Positions 8,928 through 17,545 of a DNA stretch of 60,152 nucleotides are shown in pieces (within the stretch, counting starts at the first letter, position 1; every line of letters starts with the position of its first letter). The stretch covers positions 1 to 60,152 of the forward strand of contig CAJFNT010000152.1 of NCBI GenBank assembly GCA_904395315.1. Reading direction: 5' to 3'. This stretch comes from an uncultured Clostridia bacterium (GTDB taxonomy: Bacteria > Bacillota > Clostridia > UBA1381). The notes beneath the pieces were generated by a model, which worked only from the letters and a program-made list of their open reading frames with translations, was not told the DNA's origin and did not search any database. The position numbers were made by a program, and so were the translations under genes.

Positions 8928-10373
8928 TCATTCAAAAGTATGCATACGTATCAGCTCATTTTTTATCTTCCAAAGCTTTTCCGAAAGATCCACATAATAT
9001 TTATGCGGATTCTCAAATCTTTTAAGCTCGTCCCAAAGTCCGTCTATCTGCATACCGCAGTATTCTCTGAGCACATCGACTGAGGGTGACTCGTACACAC
9101 ACTCTCCCTTTCTGAACATTCTTTTTAAAAGCGGACGCGCGAAAAAGTCTGTGACCTTCTTACGCTTCCATGTAAATTCCGGATCAAATATCTCGTATGG
9201 TTCCGACGAGTCGATCTTTTCATCATGCAGCGTTATAACGTCTGCTATTGCCTTTGATGTCGATCTGTCATACAGCCTGTACACCTGCTTAAAGCACGGA
9301 GTCGTTATCTTTGCAACATTTTCGCTTATCTTTATCTTCGGTATGACCTCACCGTTTTCATCCTCTATTCCGGAAAGCTTGTATACACCGCCCATAACAG
9401 GATTTGACCGTGACGTTATAAGTCTCTCTCCCACGCCGAACGAATCGATCTTCGCTCCCTGGATAAGCATATCGCGTATTATATATTCATCGAGTGAATT
9501 CGACGCCACTATAGCGCAGTCTGAATATCCAGCGTCATCAAGGATCTTACGGCATTTCTTTGACAGATACGTTATGTCTCCCGAATCTATCCGAACTCCC
9601 TTAGGGCGCTTGCCCATCGGCTTTAGCACCTCGTCAAAGGTTTTTATCGCATTCGGCAGCCCGGAACGCAGCACATTGTAGGTGTCGATCAAAAGAGTCG
9701 TATCATCGGGATAAGATCTCGCATAAGCTTTAAACGCTTCAAGCTCACTGTCAAACATCTGCACCCAGCTGTGCGCCATAGTCCCCATTGCCGGTACTCC
9801 ATATTTCTTATCCGTAAGCACATTCGATGTGCCGGCGCATCCTGCGATATATGCGGCTCTTGCTCCATATACGGCGGCATACGAGCCCTGAGCGCGTCTT
9901 GCTCCGAATTCCATTACAGCTCGTCCCTCTGCCGCTCTTGCTATCCTGTTCGCCTTAGTAGCGATCAGGGTCTGATAATTTATCGTGAGAAGTATCATCG
10001 TTTCAACGAACTGAGCCTGTATGGCTGGTCCTCTTACTATAACGAGAGGCTCACCCGGAAAAACAGGCGTTCCTTCCGGCACAGCCCATACATCACATTC
10101 GAACCGGAACTCCTTTAAATAATTTAAGAATCCTTCCGAAAACATATTTTTACCGCGCAGATACTCAATATCCTCATCTGTGAACCTGAGTGACCTCATA
10201 TATTCTATCATCTGGTCCACACCTGCCATAACCGCAAAGCCGCCACCGTCAGGTATCGTCCTGAAAAACATATCAAAATAAACTATCCTGTCCTTAAAGC
10301 CTTCATTGAAAAAACCGTTTGCCATGGTTATCTCATAAAAGTCAGTAAGCATTGTAAAATTATCTTTATCCAT
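8928..10373 (-). CDS. pncB: Nicotinate phosphoribosyltransferase
   Basis: A 481-residue cytoplasmic enzyme forming nicotinate mononucleotide from nicotinate and PRPP, using ATP, in NAD salvage. Typical segments are LTDFYEITMANG at the N-terminus, MEFGARRAQG, GTSNVLTDKKYG and GVRIDSGDI. Start at MDKDNF, where GGAGAGG sits 2-6 bases upstream; the frame extends 12 codons further but without family similarity. First of a pncB-tsaC-phosphatase-rimI-tsaD series with very short gaps, probably one transcript. Confidence 0.95.
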   Translation of the reverse strand: MDKDNFTMLTDFYEITMANGFFNEGFKDRIVYFDMFFRTIPDGGGFAVMAGVDQMIEYMRSLRFTDEDIEYLRGKNMFSEGFLNYLKEFRFECDVWAVPEGTPVFPGEPLVIVRGPAIQAQFVETMILLTINYQTLIATKANRIARAAEGRAVMEFGARRAQGSYAAVYGARAAYIAGCAGTSNVLTDKKYGVPAMGTMAHSWVQMFDSELEAFKAYARSYPDDTTLLIDTYNVLRSGLPNAIKTFDEVLKPMGKRPKGVRIDSGDITYLSKKCRKILDDAGYSDCAIVASNSLDEYIIRDMLIQGAKIDSFGVGERLITSRSNPVMGGVYKLSGIEDENGEVIPKIKISENVAKITTPCFKQVYRLYDRSTSKAIADVITLHDEKIDSSEPYEIFDPEFTWKRKKVTDFFARPLLKRMFRKGECVYESPSVDVLREYCGMQIDGLWDELKRFENPHKYYVDLSEKLWKIKNELIRMHTFE

Positions 10374-10401
10374 TGCCTCTCCTTTCCCAAAAAGCATATG
10401 T

Positions 10402-12552
10402 CTACTCATTGATATAGCGTATTACAGCTCTAACACCCTTTTCATTTTTTACATCCGTATGGAGTATAAATCCATCATCGTTCATAAACCGTTCCATATA
10501 ATTATTGCTCGTATACGGACAAAGTATCCAATACGAATCCGGTACATCTATATCCTCCATCATGTCAAGAGTCGGTATGAACACATCATCCTCAAGATAA
10601 TAATGATATGCCGTCTTACTCAGATCTCCAACGAGATCCCTTGTATAATTCCAATAATGAGAATGGTCACCGGCTGCCGCTTTATCCCTCAAATCATACG
10701 GAAGGACTATTTCATTGGTCACCCGCATTATCCTGCTTTTCTCTTCATTTGTGAAATCATCAAGAAATCCGTCATTGAGCCATTGTCTGAGATCACTGTT
10801 ATCCCAATCATTTTCGCTGTCATCAAACGGCATATACCCTATACAATCCTTTGTAACAAGAAGCATCGTTCCATCATTGTATCTTTCAACGACCTCCCAT
10901 TTTACAGGTTCTCCGTTAAATCTTCCGAATTCTATGGTAGAGGACGGCAAATGAACATAAAACAATCCTGTAAATGCCGCCATTGCCGCCGCCGATCCAA
11001 CGATCCTTTTGAACGAAGCCGCAAGTATGCCTATAATACATACAAAAAATAGGATATCAATACAATTTATAAACAGGAACATATGCTTTGCAAGATCAGC
11101 TTCACCGTTTGTAAGCACAGGCAAAGCCAGATTTATCCACAGTCCCAGTATGAGTATGTCCAAGGCACATATCATATACTTTCGCTTTGGGCTTTCTATC
11201 TTGTGATTATGTATATAAAATATATTCATAAACACCATATATGCGGTTATACATATAAACGAGAAAAATACTACCCAAGGCTCATATAAAAATTTAAGCC
11301 CAACTCTCAAAGATGACCAATAGCTCCATTTATCCGTAAGCTCCATGGGCACATCAGCAGAATTCCCCACTCCCGGAGGACGTATATACGCTGAATTATC
11401 TATAGCCTTACTCAACTCTCTTACCAACCTTACAGGATGATGAAGGTAGAACATCGCCAGATCAGTTTTCGAAACCACATCATAAAAGTCCCGTTCAAAC
11501 TCTTCTGAATTTATATCGATCGGATATTCACTGTCATCCATATATGCATGGGTATTCGCGAGCATGGCATATTTTCCGTCGACACCGAGCTCCTCAAGAT
11601 CGGCAGCCGGATCATCGCTTTCTTTCAAAATCCCGAAAAATACCGCCTGATATGTAGTGTCTCGGTTCATCCAATCCGGTATTGAACTATACAGACCAAC
11701 AATACTTATTATACATATAAGCGCTGATAAGATCACTCCGAGCTTGAACAATATATCCTTTCTCATTATAACTATAAGTATGGCAAGCATCGCAGCAATA
11801 AGCGAAAACGGTATGTTCGCAAGCTTTGCGCCGGCAAAAAAGTACAGCGATATAAAAAAGCCTATCGCCTTCGGCACGCTTGGACGTTTATATATAAGCA
11901 TTCCGAATGCGATCAGCATCATAAGCGCCGTATACTGCAGCGGTTCGCCGTAAAACGAATTGAAATACAGCAAATATCCCGCATCACAAAACATAAATAT
12001 AAACAGCAAAAATACCGCAAGCCTTACTTTTACTTTCGCGTCCGCAAAAAATGTGAAGATCACCCATGCAGCTACAGAAAGCATGAAAATATATATTACC
12101 GCCATGTATGCGATATTGTATTCATTAAGCGGTCTGCCCGAAACAGCATTCGCTATAACATTAAGCTCTTTCGATATCTTTATTACCAAAAACTGCGGAG
12201 ATGAATAAATCTCCTCTTCCTCATTGGTCTGCCACGCCTCATACATCGCCTCAAAAACATTATCCGCGTCTCCGAGATCCATTATATAGTCCTGTTTGAA
12301 CAAATAATAATAATCGGTATCATCGGCATATTCTATATTATTGGTCAGCAGCACCCGCCTGAAATCCCCATTATCGCTCAGTCCTACATTTTCGCCGCCG
12401 TAAAGCACCGCAAGACTCACAAAAAAGACTATCAATGCGCCTATAACAGGCAGAACGCGCCCACTTATTATACCGCTTTTCTTTTTTTGAAGCTCACTTG
12501 TTTTTCTTCCCAAAAAACCACTCTTTCTCTGAAAAAAGGCGGACAAAATCAA
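10402..12552 (-). CDS. Polytopic membrane protein (WsfD/GT-C-like) with C-terminal DUF6273 domain
   Basis: A 716-residue protein with about eleven hydrophobic segments (33-50, 147-168, 177-195, 205-220, 228-263, 270-288, 425-445, 460-480, 491-512, 518-534). The first extracytoplasmic loop has LSDNGDFRRVL, the signature of clostridial GT-C-like proteins annotated as WsfD-type hexose transferases. After the last helix, residues 539-716 form a DUF6273-like domain (FGRFNGEPVKWEV, then LRQWLNDGFLDDF, ending GVRAVIRYI). Such domains usually occur on secreted proteins and their role is unknown. A glycan or lipid-linked sugar role is inferred. Start uncertain: the TTG used has only a weak GGATGAG upstream and no ATG lies near. 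Confidence 0.75.
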   Translation of the reverse strand: MILSAFFQRKSGFLGRKTSELQKKKSGIISGRVLPVIGALIVFFVSLAVLYGGENVGLSDNGDFRRVLLTNNIEYADDTDYYYLFKQDYIMDLGDADNVFEAMYEAWQTNEEEEIYSSPQFLVIKISKELNVIANAVSGRPLNEYNIAYMAVIYIFMLSVAAWVIFTFFADAKVKVRLAVFLLFIFMFCDAGYLLYFNSFYGEPLQYTALMMLIAFGMLIYKRPSVPKAIGFFISLYFFAGAKLANIPFSLIAAMLAILIVIMRKDILFKLGVILSALICIISIVGLYSSIPDWMNRDTTYQAVFFGILKESDDPAADLEELGVDGKYAMLANTHAYMDDSEYPIDINSEEFERDFYDVVSKTDLAMFYLHHPVRLVRELSKAIDNSAYIRPPGVGNSADVPMELTDKWSYWSSLRVGLKFLYEPWVVFFSFICITAYMVFMNIFYIHNHKIESPKRKYMICALDILILGLWINLALPVLTNGEADLAKHMFLFINCIDILFFVCIIGILAASFKRIVGSAAAMAAFTGLFYVHLPSSTIEFGRFNGEPVKWEVVERYNDGTMLLVTKDCIGYMPFDDSENDWDNSDLRQWLNDGFLDDFTNEEKSRIMRVTNEIVLPYDLRDKAAAGDHSHYWNYTRDLVGDLSKTAYHYYLEDDVFIPTLDMMEDIDVPDSYWILCPYTSNNYMERFMNDDGFILHTDVKNEKGVRAVIRYINE

Positions 12553-12610
12553 ATGATCTCATCCGCGCTTTCAAATATTCAATCTCAAAAAATAACGCAT
12601 CTACAGATCC

Positions 12611-13048
12611 TCAGAATGAATATCCGCCTCTCCTGGAATATCCACCGGAACGCTTATTTTCCATTCTGCGTTTTCTGTCGCGTATTTTTTCCTCACTTTC
12701 ATGTTTAAATCTTGACAGCTTGTCTTCAAAGGACAGCTCTTCCACGGGACGCGCGCTCCAATCGAACGAATCCGGTCTCGGCTGAGCTTTTTTAAGTCTT
12801 CGCTCTTGTTCCTTAGGCTTTTCTGCCTGTTTCATCGACAAACTGATCTTTCCCTTATCATCTATACGGATGACCTTCACTTTTACCTTGTCACCCTTCT
12901 TTACAAATGAATTTATATCGCTGATATAACTGCTGGAAAGCTCAGAAATATGAACCAGCCCCGACTCACCCGAACCTATATCCACAAACGCCCCAAAAGG
13001 CTTTATTCCTGTAACCGTTCCCTCAACAATGCTATCCAATTCCGCCAT
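12611..13048 (-). CDS. yabR: S1 RNA-binding domain protein (YabR-like)
   Basis: A 145-residue protein with an S1 domain at residues 4-75 (VEGTVTGIKPFGAFVDI, SGLVHISELS) and a basic, Arg/Lys/Gly-rich tail ending in GGYSRRGGYSF. YabR and its paralogue YugI are general RNA- or ribosome-associated proteins. It directly follows divIC, as in B. subtilis. ATG at 13048 is used, with GGGGG nine bases upstream; an in-frame TTG precedes it by one codon. Confidence 0.9.
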   Translation of the reverse strand: MAELDSIVEGTVTGIKPFGAFVDIGSGESGLVHISELSSSYISDINSFVKKGDKVKVKVIRIDDKGKISLSMKQAEKPKEQERRLKKAQPRPDSFDWSARPVEELSFEDKLSRFKHESEEKIRDRKRRMENKRSGGYSRRGGYSF

Positions 13049-13063
13049 CAAGCTTTACCCCCG

Positions 13064-13378
13064 TCAATCCTCATCAGATATATCTATAAAAATCTTGGCA
13101 TTGCTTTTTACAAGCCCAAGTTTCTCAGATGCTATCCTTTCTATGTATTCGTCAGTGTTGACCTTTTCTCTAAGATCATCTATTTCTGTTTGTCTCTCCT
13201 TCTCTTCGGCGATCTTTTTATCGAGAGACGCTATCTCACTTTCATATTTATCTATTTGAGGCTTCTGAATCGCACCTCTGAATATCATTCCGGCGGATAC
13301 AATTATAACCGTCCACAACAATACGCCCTTTTTATGCTCGGAAAAGAATCCCGAGACTATGTTTTTAAGCCGTACCAT
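13064..13378 (-). CDS. divIC: Septum formation initiator, DivIC/FtsB family
   Basis: A 104-residue bitopic protein: short cytoplasmic basic N-terminus, one transmembrane segment (about 18-37) and an extracellular coiled coil (about 40-80) ending in EYIERIASEKLGLVK, the typical DivIC/FtsB tail. It acts in the divisome with FtsL and DivIB. Start at ATG 13378 because AGGAGG lies 6 bases upstream; the GTG eight codons earlier would put this site inside the gene. Position between yabQ and yabR matches Bacillus. Confidence 0.93.
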   Translation of the reverse strand: MVRLKNIVSGFFSEHKKGVLLWTVIIVSAGMIFRGAIQKPQIDKYESEIASLDKKIAEEKERQTEIDDLREKVNTDEYIERIASEKLGLVKSNAKIFIDISDED

Positions 13379-13424
13379 GATACGCCTCCTAATCTTAAGC
13401 ACTCAACTCACATGAAAACAAAAT

Positions 13425-13850
13425 TTATTTCCGCTTCTGCATCCGCGCGAATATATGTTGTATAGGATGCAAAAACACTACTAATAAAATTTTATACAAA
13501 AACAGCGCCGGTGTCAAGAGTATTTTTAAAATTATTTTAAATATTTTTAAAAATACTTCAAAAACAACACAAAACACCGCGCGCGCGCCCTGCGATATTG
13601 TAAAATGATACAATATCCCGCCGAGCGCAGCCCCAAACAATTCAAAGAACCGAAATCGCATAAAATTTGTGTTCCAAAGGCATATGACCGGAAGAGCTGC
13701 AGCACATATCCACCATATGGCATCAAGTATGGTATTCATAAACACGCCTCTGAAGAACACCATCCGCAGACCGTGGAACATATCCCATATCATCAGAAGA
13801 ACGGCACCGCACGCGGCGGAAAGAAGAAACGCCGCCGCATCACCGCTCAT
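13425..13850 (-). CDS. yabQ: Spore cortex biosynthesis protein YabQ
   Basis: A 141-residue membrane protein with about four or five hydrophobic segments and a basic C-terminus, matching YabQ in length, topology and position. YabQ is needed for spore cortex formation in B. subtilis. Its start overlaps the yabP stop (ATGA), so the two are translationally coupled. The 3' part is rich in Lys, Ile, Leu and Phe codons and contains two inverted repeats at the DNA level (see findings). Confidence 0.88.
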   Translation of the reverse strand: MSGDAAAFLLSAACGAVLLMIWDMFHGLRMVFFRGVFMNTILDAIWWICAAALPVICLWNTNFMRFRFFELFGAALGGILYHFTISQGARAVFCVVFEVFLKIFKIILKILLTPALFLYKILLVVFLHPIQHIFARMQKRK

Positions 13851-14152
13851 TTGAACAATCCTTCCAAAAGCGAGCCTTTTTTCTTGTCATGAGAATACTG
13901 GATCGACATAATATCACCGCTCACCGACAGCTCACCGGTTTCAGTATTCAATTTGCTCATGCTCAGCTTCTTTCCCTTTACGAGCAATGCGCCGCAAACT
14001 GTTTTAAGAGATATCGAGCTTTCCGAAAATCCGCATACCTCAGTGACCCCTCCCAAAGCCATTCTTTCCCTGTTCTCCAGCAACAGCGAATGTGTCATAT
14101 CCAAGATTTTATTCGAATCTGTCTTTTTATCAGACCGCAGATCCTTGATCAT
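13847..14152 (-). CDS. yabP: Sporulation protein YabP
   Basis: A 101-residue protein of the YabP/YqfC family. The core carries LENRERMALGGVTEV and ELSVSGDIMSIQY, the family signature (REKLxLTGVxxVxSFDE-like). The family includes forespore- or mother-cell-stage proteins; YabP is sporulation-specific in Bacillus and its biochemistry is unknown. GGAGGT lies nine bases before the ATG. It overlaps yabQ by four bases. Confidence 0.9.
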   Translation of the reverse strand: MIKDLRSDKKTDSNKILDMTHSLLLENRERMALGGVTEVCGFSESSISLKTVCGALLVKGKKLSMSKLNTETGELSVSGDIMSIQYSHDKKKGSLLEGLFK

Positions 14153-14250
14153 ATCAGCAGCACCTCCGAATATAGACTTCAGCCCTTGATACAGGACCTG
14201 ATATTATACTATATTCAAAATGCTGCGGCTGTAGAACAGGAACTTCAAGC

Positions 14251-14490
14251 TCAAAGAGGCTTATAAAGAGACGCCGCGTCTCCTTTCAGCACATGCTCCG
14301 CCAATGCCGTCACTTCATAACTGTTTACTCGTTCACCCAAGGTTATCTCTATAACATCGCCTATCTTGACGTCATACGAAGCTTTGACAGGTCTGCCGTT
14401 TACAGATATCCTGCCGCTGTCACATGCCTCGTTTGCGACAGATCTCCTTTTGATAAGACGAGATACCTTCAAATATTTATCTATTCTCAT
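14251..14490 (-). CDS. rqcP: S4-domain RNA-binding protein RqcP (YabO, Hsp15-like)
   Basis: A 79-residue protein consisting almost entirely of one S4 domain (RIDKYLKVSRLIKRR, SGRISVNGRPVKASY, VKIGDVIEI). In Firmicutes this protein helps RqcH add alanine tails to stalled nascent chains on the 50S subunit. It lies in the conserved yabN-yabO-yabP order. Here the hup gene and its terminator separate it from mazG, so it probably uses its own promoter; none is clear. Confidence 0.92.
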   Translation of the reverse strand: MRIDKYLKVSRLIKRRSVANEACDSGRISVNGRPVKASYDVKIGDVIEITLGERVNSYEVTALAEHVLKGDAASLYKPL

Positions 14491-14561
14491 ATCAAATAAC
14501 CATTATCCTTTCAATATATATTCCTTATATATTCCTTTCATGAATATTTACCGTTATATTC

Positions 14562-14588
14562 AAAAACCGCCATCCCCGGGAATGGCGG
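14562..14588 (-). terminator. Rho-independent terminator of hup
   Basis: On the minus strand CCGCCATTC and GGATGGCGG form a GC-rich stem immediately followed by TTTTT, about 20 bases after the hup stop. Confidence 0.88.
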
Positions 14589-14610
14589 TCGACTTTCTGC
14601 AGTACCGGAA

Positions 14611-14886
14611 TTACGCATTTACCAAATCTTTCAACGGCTTGCCCGCTTTGAATGCAGGCACCTTTGATGCTGCTATCTCAATTGTTTCTCCGGTTCTCGG
14701 ATTTTTACCCGTTCTGGATGCTCTCTCTCTTACCTCAAATGTTCCAAAGCCCACAATCTGAACTTTATCTCCTTCGGCAAGTGCTTTTGATATTGCGTTT
14801 ATAGCCGCCGACAAAGCGTTCTCCGCATCTTTTTTCGACAATTCAGCACTCTGAGCTATAGCCGAGATCAATTCATGCTTATTCAT
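14611..14886 (-). CDS. hup: HU family DNA-binding protein
   Basis: A 91-residue nucleoid protein of the HU/IHF fold. It has the DNA-contacting arm [15 protein letters not shown], with the intercalating proline in NPRTG, and the [11 protein letters not shown] core. Start at MNKHEL with AGGAGG upstream; the longer open frame reaches into the promoter. A strong promoter and terminator flank it, so it is a single-gene unit inserted in the yabN-yabO interval. Confidence 0.98.
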   Translation of the reverse strand: MNKHELISAIAQSAELSKKDAENALSAAINAISKALAEGDKVQIVGFGTFEVRERASRTGKNPRTGETIEIAASKVPAFKAGKPLKDLVNA

Positions 14887-14965
14887 GTTTTTTCCTCCTA
14901 CGAAAGTAAAGTAATCTTTTATCCAACGATCTGATATATGCTTCAAATCGCCAAATGCACACATT

Positions 14966-14994
14966 ATTTTATTACAAAATGTTCCGATTGTCAA
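14966..14994 (-). promoter_or_regulatory. Strong sigma-A promoter of hup
   Basis: Consensus TTGACA (14989-14994), 17-base spacer and TAAAAT (14966-14971) on the minus strand, about 80 bases before the hup start. Confidence 0.85.
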
Positions 14995-15081
14995 TAGCAA
15001 ATCTTAATATTTTTTCTTTTTAGAGACAATATTCTCAAATGTAACAGATTATACACATAATTTATCACAAATATTTGAAAT

Positions 15082-15864
15082 TCATGCTTTCTTTGCCGCT
15101 TCCCAAAGCTCATCTTGTTCCTCATGAGAAAGCTCTGCCAGATCTTTATTCTCCTCTAAAGCAGCCTTCTCCATTGCTGAAAATCTGTTTATAAATTTGT
15201 TTGACGCAGCCGTGAGAGCCGTTTCTGGATCAGCTCCTATGAATCTTCCGAGATTCACCACCGCAAAAAGCAGATCTCCATACTCCTCTCGCCTGCGCTC
15301 ATCGCTCTCATTGAGCGCCTCTGAAAGCTCACACGCCTCCTCTCTGACCTTATCGAACGCACCGTCTATATTCTCCCAGTCAAATCCGAATCCCCGCGCT
15401 TTCTTTTGTATCTTTTCTGCGCGCATCAATGCAGGAAGATGCTTAGGCACATCTTTTAAAACACCGGTATATGTGTCGATCTTTTTTTCTTTTTTCTTGT
15501 TCTTCTCCCAGTTAGACAGTGCTTCCTCCTCATTTCCTGCCTTATCGGCCCCAAAAACATGAGTATGACGCGTTATAAGCTTTGTGCATATTTCGGTTAC
15601 CACATCATCAAAATCAAACGCGCCGCGTTCGTCAGCCATTACCGAGTGGAACACAACCTGAAGCAGAACGTCTCCAAGCTCATTTGCAAACGCATGGTCA
15701 TCGCCCGAATCAAGAGCGTCTATCGCTTCATATGTCTCTTCGATCATGCTTTTTTTGATCGATTGATGCGTCTGGACCTTATCCCACGGACACCCGTCAG
15801 GCATGCGAAGTCTTTTGACTATCGCTATAAGATCCTCGATGCTGTATTTTTCCTTTAACTCCAT
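15082..15864 (-). CDS. mazG: Nucleoside triphosphate pyrophosphohydrolase MazG
   Basis: A 260-residue all-alpha NTP pyrophosphohydrolase with two MazG-type domains. The first has the metal-binding IEETYEAIDAL and ELGDVLLQVVFHS motifs (about 35-75); the second has REEACELSEAL and EYGDLLFAVVNLGR (about 170-215). It hydrolyses non-canonical or excess NTPs to NMPs. It holds the yabN position, but B. subtilis YabN carries an N-terminal tetrapyrrole-methylase-like domain that is absent here, so this is the E. coli-like length. GGAGG lies upstream of the ATG. Confidence 0.95.
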   Translation of the reverse strand: MELKEKYSIEDLIAIVKRLRMPDGCPWDKVQTHQSIKKSMIEETYEAIDALDSGDDHAFANELGDVLLQVVFHSVMADERGAFDFDDVVTEICTKLITRHTHVFGADKAGNEEEALSNWEKNKKKEKKIDTYTGVLKDVPKHLPALMRAEKIQKKARGFGFDWENIDGAFDKVREEACELSEALNESDERRREEYGDLLFAVVNLGRFIGADPETALTAASNKFINRFSAMEKAALEENKDLAELSHEEQDELWEAAKKA

Positions 15865-15941
15865 TACTGATCATATCCTCCGCAATTTTTTGCGCAATTA
15901 TACGCCTTATGCGATAATTATAGCAGATTTTATCTGAATTT

Positions 15942-17444
15942 TCAAGCGCTATCCTTATTTTTCTCTCTGAGAATGTACATTATCAACACAAATATAATTG
16001 CTGTGATAAATACCGAAACAGCCGTTCTACCGATCACACCTTCTATACCTGAAAATATATTTCTGACAGGTCCGAGAACCGCGAGCACAACAGCAGCAGC
16101 CGCTGCCGGCTTTATAAATATACCCAGATACTCTCTTTTCAAACCCGCACATACAGCCAAATGCACAAGATTCATAACCGCTCCCGCAAAATATCCGATA
16201 TCGGAACCTATGGCAGCTCCATATATATTGAATTCCGGTCGAGATGCCAAAATCACTGTAACGATCATCCTTAATATCCCTGCCGTTAAAGCGGATAAAA
16301 ACGATCGGAACAAATGTCCTGTAGACTGCAGTATAGCCCCGGTCAGCTGCATAATGCATATAAACAGCACCGATGGCGATGCGGTCATCAGCAAGTCGGC
16401 AGAATTTGTATTGCTGAAAAGGATCTGAAGCGCCTCTCTGCCAAATCCGAACAGCATTACAAATGCCAACATACCGGCAGCAGCCGAAAAGCCCAAGCCG
16501 CGTTTTGCAACGCTTTTTATCCTTTCAGTATTTCCTTTATCAGCCGCGCCCGCCGCGATAGGTATTATACTTATCCCGAGAGTCGCAAGCAATCCCGTGG
16601 GAAGATTAAGCACTGTCATAGCATAGCCTGTATACGACCCATATACAAATCTCGCTTCCTCACTGCTCAGTCCCGCATTCAGCAAACTCATTCTCAAAAG
16701 AGAAGTGTCACATACCGAAAGAAAAGATCCAATCACCGACATAAGCATCATCGGCATAGCTACCGCCATAAGATCTCCCATTATCTCACGCTTCCCGGCT
16801 GCACACTTTTTCTTTGGTTTGAATGCCGCAATGTACCATACTATAAGTATAGCCGATGCTATGAATTCTCCAACGCTTACTCCTGCAGCCGCTCCCGCCG
16901 CAGCAAGCTGCGTTCCATACCCCGATAGCCACACAGCGAAAATATAGCCTGCGCATAATTTAACTATCGCCTCTATCACCTGCGACACTGCTGTGGGCAC
17001 CATATCAGATCTTCCCTGAAAGCCGCTCTTCACAGCTGTTGCTGCCGCAACCAACAATACAGATGGAGACAAAGCCCTTATTGCCCAGACAGCTCTTTCC
17101 TCTTTCATTGCAAGTGCAAGGAAGTCTGCGCCAAACCATAATATAAGCGATCCGACAGCGCCCGATGCGACAAGCATAACAGTCGCTATCTTTACGATAA
17201 GTCCCGCTCTCGCCTCATCCGAACGTGAATGCGCGACCGCGGTGAGCTTCTGAACCGCAAACGGCATACCGGACGTAATAAACGATAGAAACATTATGTA
17301 AACACTGAACGCCGTATTATATACCGCCATACCCTCCTCATGAACGATATAAGTAAGGGGTATCTTAAATACGGCGCCGAGTATTTTAGATACCGCATTT
17401 GCCGCCATCAGCACCGCAGCGCCGGTAATAAACGAATTTTTCAC
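15942..17444 (-). CDS. MATE/MOP-superfamily flippase, SpoVB/YabM type
   Basis: A 500-residue protein with about 14 transmembrane helices, related to lipid II or polysaccharide flippases (MurJ, SpoVB, YabM). The N-terminal AVSKILGAVFKIPLTYI is typical of the SpoVB group. It precedes mazG as yabM does in Bacillus, supporting a YabM/SpoVB assignment within the sporulation-linked cluster. Whether it moves lipid II or another polyprenyl-linked glycan cannot be told from sequence. Transcribed divergently from aroA. Confidence 0.9.
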   Translation of the reverse strand: MKNSFITGAAVLMAANAVSKILGAVFKIPLTYIVHEEGMAVYNTAFSVYIMFLSFITSGMPFAVQKLTAVAHSRSDEARAGLIVKIATVMLVASGAVGSLILWFGADFLALAMKEERAVWAIRALSPSVLLVAAATAVKSGFQGRSDMVPTAVSQVIEAIVKLCAGYIFAVWLSGYGTQLAAAGAAAGVSVGEFIASAILIVWYIAAFKPKKKCAAGKREIMGDLMAVAMPMMLMSVIGSFLSVCDTSLLRMSLLNAGLSSEEARFVYGSYTGYAMTVLNLPTGLLATLGISIIPIAAGAADKGNTERIKSVAKRGLGFSAAAGMLAFVMLFGFGREALQILFSNTNSADLLMTASPSVLFICIMQLTGAILQSTGHLFRSFLSALTAGILRMIVTVILASRPEFNIYGAAIGSDIGYFAGAVMNLVHLAVCAGLKREYLGIFIKPAAAAAVVLAVLGPVRNIFSGIEGVIGRTAVSVFITAIIFVLIMYILREKNKDSA

Positions 17445-17472
17445 ATGATCACCACTCGATACAACTTTTTAC

Positions 17473-17501
17473 TTGTAATATATAAATATTTATGCTATAA
17501 T
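17473..17501 (+). promoter_or_regulatory. Promoter of aroA
   Basis: TTGTAA (17473-17478), 17-base spacer and perfect TATAAT (17496-17501), 45 bases before the aroA start, in the divergent gap with the flippase gene. Confidence 0.65.
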
Positions 17502-17545
17502 TTTAATATACTGATTTTTATTAAATTTCGAAAGGAACATAATAA

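Noticed and set aside
16314-16928. 204-codon plus-strand frame opposite the flippase gene
   Set aside because: Composition (Arg, Ser, Tyr, His rich) is typical of the reverse complement of a membrane-protein gene; no family similarity.
13064-17444. mazG as a truncated yabN pseudogene
   Set aside because: The 260-residue protein has both MazG domains and a good ribosome binding site; it equals the normal stand-alone MazG length.
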